A DNA stretch of 64,000 nucleotides from Algibacter sp. L3A6 (GTDB taxonomy: Bacteria; Bacteroidota; Bacteroidia; Flavobacteriales; Flavobacteriaceae), in the NCBI RefSeq assembly GCF_009796825.1, contig NZ_CP047030.1, positions 1,711,501 to 1,775,500 on the forward strand. The letters run 5' to 3'. Both the position numbers and the translations under genes were made by a program. This document shows, one piece after another, positions 58,642-64,000 of the stretch. The first letter of the stretch is position 1, and each line of letters opens with the position of its first letter. The notes below the pieces were generated by a model that saw nothing but the letters and a program-made list of their open reading frames with translations, ran no database searches and had not been told where the DNA came from.

Positions 58642-59559
58642 TTGAACTCTAAAATTACGGATCAAATTAAAGCTAAGTTTGATGCTATTGACCAAGATGT
58701 TGATGCGCATTTAGAAGGCTTGTTGCATAGTAAACCAATAAATTATTGGGATTATATACAAACCGATGCTTTATTAAATTTGCAAGTACAGCGTACTGTT
58801 TTTCCAGACGAGTTGGTTTTTATAATGTACCATCAGGTAAATGAGTTGTTGTTTAAAATGGTGCTTTCTGAAATGGATCAAATTGCCAAAAACGACACTA
58901 TTGATACCGAAACGTTTACCACTAAAATAATGCGTATTAGTCGTTATTTTGATGTGTTAACGTCTTCCTTTAGTATCATGAAAGATGGTATGGATGTGGA
59001 GCAATACAATAAGTTTAGAACTACGTTAACGCCTGCTAGTGGTTTTCAGAGTGCGCAATATCGTAAAATAGAATTTGCATCGACAGAGTTAATCAACTTA
59101 ATTGATAAACGTTTTAGAGATACGTTTGATAAAAACTCATCTTACGAAAATGCTTTTGAACACCTGTATTGGCAAGCTGCTGGTAAGGATTACAAAACTG
59201 GAAAAAAAACGTACACATTATCTGATTTTGAAGGTCGATATAAAGACGAGTTTATTAGGTTTACAAAATTCTATCAGCATAATAACTTGTGGAGCAAGTT
59301 TAAAGGACTGCCTAAAGCATCACAAGAAAATAAAGATTTAATAAATGCCATGAGGCATTACGATTATACGGTGAATATTAAATGGGTTATGGCGCATTAT
59401 AATACCGCAAATCACTATTTAAATATTAACGGAAAAACTGCCGAGGCAACCGGAGGAAGTGAATGGGTGAAATACATGCACCCTAAATATCAAAAAAGAA
59501 TATTTTTTCCAGATTTATGGACAGAGAAAGAGATACAAGAGTGGGGAACAAATATATAA
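58642..59559 (+). CDS. Tryptophan 2,3-dioxygenase
   Basis: Heme enzyme opening the indole ring of tryptophan to N-formylkynurenine, first step of the kynurenine pathway. 305 residues from a TTG start (MNSKITDQIKAKFD); no nearby in-frame ATG fits. Family features: YWDYIQTDALLNLQ, the substrate-site FIMYHQVNELLFKMVLSEM, FDVLTSSFSIMKDGMD, LTPASGFQSAQYRKIE, and the distal-to-proximal heme region MRHYDYTVNIKWVMAHYNTA. The 3' end overlaps the next gene by up to 43 bp. No other kynurenine-pathway gene is in the window. Confidence 0.93.
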   Translation: MNSKITDQIKAKFDAIDQDVDAHLEGLLHSKPINYWDYIQTDALLNLQVQRTVFPDELVFIMYHQVNELLFKMVLSEMDQIAKNDTIDTETFTTKIMRISRYFDVLTSSFSIMKDGMDVEQYNKFRTTLTPASGFQSAQYRKIEFASTELINLIDKRFRDTFDKNSSYENAFEHLYWQAAGKDYKTGKKTYTLSDFEGRYKDEFIRFTKFYQHNNLWSKFKGLPKASQENKDLINAMRHYDYTVNIKWVMAHYNTANHYLNINGKTAEATGGSEWVKYMHPKYQKRIFFPDLWTEKEIQEWGTNI

Positions 59560-60857
59560 TTCTATTGGCATGCGCTGTGTTTTTTGCAAGCTGTAAAGAC
59601 GATGAAAAACAAAGTGATCTAGAGGAGAAAGATTTGGCTGTGGTAGAAATGCCTGAAGAAAACTTCGAATTTGGATTTAATCTAGACGATTTTATTGTGA
59701 AGCGTGACACTATTAAAAGTGGTGATACTTTTGGTAAAATACTAGATCGCAACCATGTTACCTATCCGGAAATTTACAATATAGTAGAAAAAGCCAAAGA
59801 TAGTTTTAATGTTAGAAGCTTGCGTCCAGGTAAGCCGTACACGCTTTTATGTGCTAAAGATTCTTTACAAACTCCTAAATGTTTTGTTTATCAACCCAAT
59901 GTAGAAGAATATATTGTGGTTAATTTTCAAGATTCTATTCATGCATATACAAGTAGAAAACCTATAAAGTATGTTGAAAAAACTGCAACAGGTGTTATTA
60001 CTAATAATATTTCGCAAACTTTAGAAGAGCAAGGGTTAAGCCAACGTTTAGCTTATAAAATGGCTGATGAAATTTATGCTTGGACCATAGATTTTAGACG
60101 TTTGCAAAAAGGGGATCGCTTTAAAGTTATTTATACCGATAAATATATTGATGATACTATTTACGCGGGTGTTCAAGATGTAAAAGCTGCATATTTTGAA
60201 CATAATAGCGAACCTTTTTATGCTTTTGAGTTTGTGTCAGATTCTGTAAATGGTGTTAAAGACTATTTTAATGATGAGGCTAAAAATTTGCGTCGTGCCT
60301 TTTTAAAAGCTCCCGTTCAATTTAGTAGAATTTCTTCGCGCTATAATTTAAAACGTCGTATTGCGGTTTATGGTTTTAAATTGCGTCCGCACAAAGGAAC
60401 CGATTTTGCGGCACCAATTGGCACGCCTATTATGGCTACAGCAAATGGTACGGTATCAAAATCTGAAAAACGTGGTGGAAATGGTAATTATGTTAAAATA
60501 CGCCATAATGCCACTTACGAAACGCAATACCTACACATGAAAAGTCGTAATGTAAAACCGGGTCAATTTGTAAAACAAGGTGATGTTATTGGCTGGGTTG
60601 GTATGACGGGGAATACAGGTGGGCCACATGTATGCTATCGTTTCTGGAAAAATGGTAAGCAAGTCGACCCGTTTAAGCAAAAATTACCTGAAGCAAAAGG
60701 AATTTCCGATTCACTTAAAATAGAGTACTTAGAGTTTATTTCACCTATAAAAAAGAAATTGGATGCTATTGATTTCTTAGAAGATGTTTTTCAAGATGAT
60801 AAACTAGATCAACCAACTATAAAACAAAACACTAACGCAATATCATTTAATAATTAA
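59541..60857 (+). CDS. M23 family metallopeptidase lipoprotein with H-x-C active-site variant
   Basis: A peptidoglycan hydrolase-like lipoprotein. I favour GTG 59541, giving the signal peptide MGNKYIILLACAVFFASC with a lipobox Cys; an ATG at 59517 is possible. A LysM/OapA-like region comes first (TIKSGDTFGKILDRNHVTYP), then the LytM/M23 domain with the zinc pair in RPHKGTDFAAPIG and a third His region QYLHMKSRN. The final motif, normally G-P-H-L-H-F, reads GGPHVCYRFW, so the second His is Cys. It overlaps the tryptophan dioxygenase gene by 19 bp and precedes pgi by 4 bp. Confidence 0.9.
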   Translation: MGNKYIILLACAVFFASCKDDEKQSDLEEKDLAVVEMPEENFEFGFNLDDFIVKRDTIKSGDTFGKILDRNHVTYPEIYNIVEKAKDSFNVRSLRPGKPYTLLCAKDSLQTPKCFVYQPNVEEYIVVNFQDSIHAYTSRKPIKYVEKTATGVITNNISQTLEEQGLSQRLAYKMADEIYAWTIDFRRLQKGDRFKVIYTDKYIDDTIYAGVQDVKAAYFEHNSEPFYAFEFVSDSVNGVKDYFNDEAKNLRRAFLKAPVQFSRISSRYNLKRRIAVYGFKLRPHKGTDFAAPIGTPIMATANGTVSKSEKRGGNGNYVKIRHNATYETQYLHMKSRNVKPGQFVKQGDVIGWVGMTGNTGGPHVCYRFWKNGKQVDPFKQKLPEAKGISDSLKIEYLEFISPIKKKLDAIDFLEDVFQDDKLDQPTIKQNTNAISFNN

Positions 60858-60861
60858 TCCT

Positions 60862-62481
60862 ATGGCATTACCAAACGTAAACCCTACAACAACTAAATCT
60901 TGGAAGAAATTACAAGCTCATTTTGAAGCTGTAAAAGATGTTCATATGAAAGATTTGTTTGCTGAAGATAAAACTAGAGCAAATAAGTTCACTATTAAAT
61001 GGGACGATTTTTATGTAGATTTCTCTAAAAACAGAATTACAGAAGAAACGTTAAAGTATTTATTAGAATTAGCCGATGATGTTAAGCTGAAAGAGGCTAT
61101 TAAGAGTCAGTTTTCTGGTGAAATAATAAACGAAACAGAAGGTAGAGCAGTATTGCACACAGCATTAAGAGCACCGAAAGATGCCAATTTTAAAGTTGAT
61201 GGTGTTAATGTAATGCCAGAAATATATCAAGTAAAACAAAAAATTGAAGGTTTTACAAATGAAGTTGTAAGCGGACAAAGAAAAGGTTACACCGGAAAAG
61301 CATTCACCGATGTTGTAAATATTGGTATTGGAGGTTCGGATCTTGGGCCAGCTATGGTGGTAGATTCTCTTCAGTATTATAAAAATCATTTAACAACTCA
61401 TTTTGTAAGTAATGTAGATGGTGATCATGTTAATGAGGTTATTAAAAAATTAGATCCAGAAACAACTTTATTTGTAATTGTTTCCAAAACATTTACAACA
61501 CAAGAAACATTATCTAACGCCAATACTTTAAAAGATTGGTTTTTAAAATCTGCAAATAGCGATGCTATTGCAAAACATTTTGTTGCTGTATCTACCAATA
61601 TCGAAAAAGTACAAGGTTTCGGTATAGATGCTAGCAATATTTTCCCAATGTGGGATTGGGTTGGAGGGCGTTTCTCTCTTTGGAGTGCCGTTGGATTAAC
61701 CGTTAGCTTAGCTGTGGGTTATGATAATTTTGATAGCTTATTAAAAGGCGCTAACAAAATGGACGAGCATTTTAAAAATGAAGATTTCGAGTCTAACATT
61801 CCTGTTGTTCTAGCGCTATTAACCATATGGTACAATAATTTCTTTGAGGCAGAAAGTGAAGCTGTAATTCCTTATTCGCAATATTTAAATCAATTTGCTA
61901 CCTATTTACAACAAGGTATTATGGAAAGCAATGGTAAAAGTGTAGATAGAAATGGAAACCCAATAGACTACCAAACAGGTACTATTATTTGGGGCGAGCC
62001 AGGAACAAACTCACAACATGCCTTTTTTCAATTAATACATCAAGGTACTAAGTTGATACCTGCAGATTTTATTGGGTTTACTAAGTCTTTACATGGTAAC
62101 CAAGATCATCAAGATAAATTAATGTCTAACTTTTTAGCGCAAACAGAAGCATTGCTAAATGGTAAAACAGAAGCAGAGGTTGTTGCAGAAGGAACAAGCG
62201 AAGCCATAACACCGTTTAAAGTGTTTAAAGGTAATAAGCCAACGAATACTGTTTTTATAAATAAATTGTCGCCAGAAAGTTTAGGGAAACTTATCGCGAT
62301 GTACGAACATAAAATATTTGTACAAGGAATTATTTGGAACATTTTTAGTTACGATCAATTCGGGGTAGAGTTAGGGAAGCAACTAGCATCTAAAATTTTA
62401 CAAGAATTTAACGGGAGCGTTACAAATGCACATGACTCTTCTACTCAAAATTTATTGAATTATTATAAGCAATTTAAGTAA
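60862..62481 (+). CDS. pgi: Glucose-6-phosphate isomerase
   Basis: Interconverts glucose-6-phosphate and fructose-6-phosphate in glycolysis and gluconeogenesis; its product also feeds GlmS. The 539 residues are standard. PGI signatures: VNIGIGGSDLGPAMVVDSL, VSKTFTTQETLSNA, MWDWVGGRFSLWSAVGL, GTIIWGEPGTNSQHAFFQLIHQGTKLIPADFIG, and the C-terminal FDQFGVELGKQL-type stretch SYDQFGVELGKQLASKI. ATG 60862 follows the M23 stop by 4 bp. It ends before a terminator. Confidence 0.98.
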   Translation: MALPNVNPTTTKSWKKLQAHFEAVKDVHMKDLFAEDKTRANKFTIKWDDFYVDFSKNRITEETLKYLLELADDVKLKEAIKSQFSGEIINETEGRAVLHTALRAPKDANFKVDGVNVMPEIYQVKQKIEGFTNEVVSGQRKGYTGKAFTDVVNIGIGGSDLGPAMVVDSLQYYKNHLTTHFVSNVDGDHVNEVIKKLDPETTLFVIVSKTFTTQETLSNANTLKDWFLKSANSDAIAKHFVAVSTNIEKVQGFGIDASNIFPMWDWVGGRFSLWSAVGLTVSLAVGYDNFDSLLKGANKMDEHFKNEDFESNIPVVLALLTIWYNNFFEAESEAVIPYSQYLNQFATYLQQGIMESNGKSVDRNGNPIDYQTGTIIWGEPGTNSQHAFFQLIHQGTKLIPADFIGFTKSLHGNQDHQDKLMSNFLAQTEALLNGKTEAEVVAEGTSEAITPFKVFKGNKPTNTVFINKLSPESLGKLIAMYEHKIFVQGIIWNIFSYDQFGVELGKQLASKILQEFNGSVTNAHDSSTQNLLNYYKQFK

Positions 62482-62508
62482 AAACGTAGAATATTCTTAT
62501 AGAAAAAG

Positions 62509-62550
62509 TAAAAACGCCTCAGTATTTTTAATGCTAGGGCGTTTTTTTTT
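62509..62550 (+). terminator. Terminator after pgi
   Basis: Outer stem AAAACGCCT / GGGCGTTTT with an inner partial hairpin and a run of ten T, about 28 bp after the pgi stop codon. Confidence 0.82.
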
Positions 62551-62605
62551 GTGTAAATTGTTAAATTTGTTAACAATTACTTAATATTGGAGCGCAATTT
62601 ATCCG

Positions 62606-62614
62606 TACTTTTGC
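62606..62614 (+). promoter_or_regulatory. Candidate promoter of the second TonB-dependent receptor
   Basis: TACTTTTGC is a perfect TAnnTTTG box, 39 bp before the ATG at 62653. TTG at 62587 may be a weak -33 element. Confidence 0.65.
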
Positions 62615-62652
62615 ACCGACTAATTTCAAATAATTAATACATAATTAAAATT

Positions 62653-64000
62653 ATGAAAAAAACAACAAATTATTTATTACTAACTGTGGCGCTGTTGTTC
62701 AGTACAGTTATTATGGCACAAAGTACTATTACAGGTACGGTTTTGGAACAAGGTATCAATATGCCTCTTCCTGGTGCTAATGTTGTCGAGAAAGGTACGA
62801 CCAACGGAGTTGTAACAGACTTTGATGGAAATTTCACTCTTAAAACAAAATCGAGTTCAGGTGAAATTATAATTACTTACGTAGGTTACACGTCTAAAAC
62901 AATTTCTTTTTCTGGAGATTCATCTCTAAAAAATGTAACGTTAGAGCCTAGTCAAGTAGGTTTAGAAACAGTTCAAATTATTGCATCTGTGGCGGTTGAT
63001 AGAAAAACGCCTGTTGCTGTATCTACAGTAAAAGCAGCTGATATTGAGCTTAAATTAGGGACACAAGAGTTTCCTGAAATTTTAAAATCTACACCAGGTA
63101 TTTACACTACTAAAACAGGTGGTGGATATGGTGATGCTAAAACAAGAATTAGAGGTTTTCAATCTGAAAACGTTGCTGTTATGATTAATGGTATTCCTGT
63201 TAACGACATGGAAAACGGAGCTGTTTACTGGTCTAACTGGGCTGGTTTAGGTGATGTTACTTCAACTATGCAAGTGCAAAGAGGTTTAGGTGCTTCTAAA
63301 GTAGCTGTACCTTCTATTGGAGGAACAATTAATGTAATCACAAAAACAACAGATGTTGAAGAAGGTGGTAGTGTATTTACTTCTGTCGCTAACGATGGTT
63401 ACAAAAAATATGGTCTTACATACTCTACAGGTGTAAATGATAAAGGTTTTGCTGCAACAGTTTCTGCTGCTCAAACTAGTGGTAATGGTTATGTAGATGG
63501 AACAGAATTTACTGGTGTCTCATACTTTGTTAACTTATCTAAAGAAATAAACGATTTTCATAAACTTTCGTTTACAGCGTTTGGTTCTAAACAACATCAT
63601 GGTCAAAGACAAAACAGACAATTAATTTCTACTTTTGAAAACAGTGAAAGAGGTAGAAAATTTAATGCAGATTGGGGTTATAAAGATGGTCAAGTTTTAC
63701 ACCAAGAAGATAACTTTTACAACAAACCACAAATGTCTGTAAATCATTATTGGACATTAAGTGATAAAACGTCTATCTCAACTGTTGCTTATGCCTCTTT
63801 TGGTACTGGTGGTGGTGGTGGAACCGCTGGAGATAATAAATTTACTTTCGATAGTACAGGATATAGTGAATATAGAAATGGTCTTTACGGAACTATTGAT
63901 TTCGATAAAATTGTTGACGAAAATATTGCAAATGGAGCGAACGGTTCTACAACTGCTTTAAGAGCTTCTAGAAACGACCATAACTGGTACGGAGTGTTAT
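62653..64000 (+). CDS. TonB-dependent receptor, SusC/RagA-like N-terminus (3' end outside window)
   Basis: The first 449 residues of an outer-membrane receptor. It has a signal peptide (MKKTTNYLLLTVALLFSTVIMAQ) and a carboxypeptidase-D regulatory-like domain (about 24-105; STITGTVLEQGINMPLPGAN, TTNGVVTDFDGNFTLKTKSS). A plug domain follows (VAVSTVKAADIELKLGTQEFPEILKST-type region, TRIRGFQSENVAVMINGIPVND, GASKVAVPSIGGTINVITKT), then early barrel strands. Substrate unknown. It has its own promoter after the pgi terminator. The rest lies beyond the window. Confidence 0.92.
   Translation, partial: MKKTTNYLLLTVALLFSTVIMAQSTITGTVLEQGINMPLPGANVVEKGTTNGVVTDFDGNFTLKTKSSSGEIIITYVGYTSKTISFSGDSSLKNVTLEPSQVGLETVQIIASVAVDRKTPVAVSTVKAADIELKLGTQEFPEILKSTPGIYTTKTGGGYGDAKTRIRGFQSENVAVMINGIPVNDMENGAVYWSNWAGLGDVTSTMQVQRGLGASKVAVPSIGGTINVITKTTDVEEGGSVFTSVANDGYKKYGLTYSTGVNDKGFAATVSAAQTSGNGYVDGTEFTGVSYFVNLSKEINDFHKLSFTAFGSKQHHGQRQNRQLISTFENSERGRKFNADWGYKDGQVLHQEDNFYNKPQMSVNHYWTLSDKTSISTVAYASFGTGGGGGTAGDNKFTFDSTGYSEYRNGLYGTIDFDKIVDENIANGANGSTTALRASRNDHNWYGVL

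Overview
The window is a chromosomal segment from an AT-rich member of the Bacteroidota, very probably a marine member of the family Flavobacteriaceae. Three things point there. Candidate promoters carry the Bacteroidota -7 box TAnnTTTG. Exported proteins include a type IX secretion (T9SS) cargo, two SusC/RagA-like TonB-dependent receptors and many small lipoproteins. Several neighbourhoods are ones I know from this family: panC-panD-flippase facing glgA-DUF4270-glmS, a detached atpD-atpC pair, and ileS-dksA-lspA. I see no tRNA, rRNA, CRISPR array, transposase, integrase or prophage gene.

Layout. 1-3041 (minus): patatin-like phospholipase (cut by the window edge) and uvrC. 3251-3366: copy 1 of a dispersed structured element. 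3383-6247 (plus): a tight trio of retropepsin-like protease, RimK glutamate ligase and M14-like carboxypeptidase/desuccinylase, then 5-formyl-THF cyclo-ligase. 6260-10731 (minus): lspA, a DksA-like protein without zinc ligands, and a type-2 ileS with a swapped GVHH signature. 10853-15523 (minus): a 1556-residue T9SS cargo, preceded by about 700 bp of unassigned DNA. 16222-21063 (minus): radA, an esterase-fold protein without its serine, a flippase-like membrane protein, panD and panC. 21226-25617 (plus): glgA-like GT5 half, DUF4270 lipoprotein and glmS. 25834-30172 (plus): TonB receptor plus SGNH lipoprotein. 30330-32196: atpD and atpC. 32285-36672: UmuD-like protein and XRE-S24 repressor, divergent from an error-prone-type DNA polymerase III alpha subunit. 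36745-41021 (minus): OmpA-type lipoprotein, lipocalin, a tiny Cys/Lys-rich protein, ferritin and metG. 41171-50261: mostly plus-strand metabolic, envelope and regulatory genes, including bacilliredoxin, plsC and an acyl-ACP desaturase.

50311-55041 is the most distinctive region. An AraC-type regulator diverges from four tandem paralogous secreted proteins of about 200 residues. Each copy has its own promoter, fixed-spacing upstream motifs and its own terminator. Two copies are almost identical over about 190 bp spanning the promoter and signal peptide, then diverge.

55150-64000 holds an enoyl-CoA hydratase, a sensor histidine kinase, a third copy of the dispersed element, DUF3108, tryptophan 2,3-dioxygenase, an M23 peptidase with an unusual H-x-C site, pgi, and the start of a second TonB receptor.

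The best candidates for something undescribed are the AraC-linked paralog array, the three-copy structured element (always in divergent spacers, always the same way round), and the RimK-centred trio, which could add and remove glutamate tails. All functional calls rest on reading motifs by eye; no database or structure search was run.
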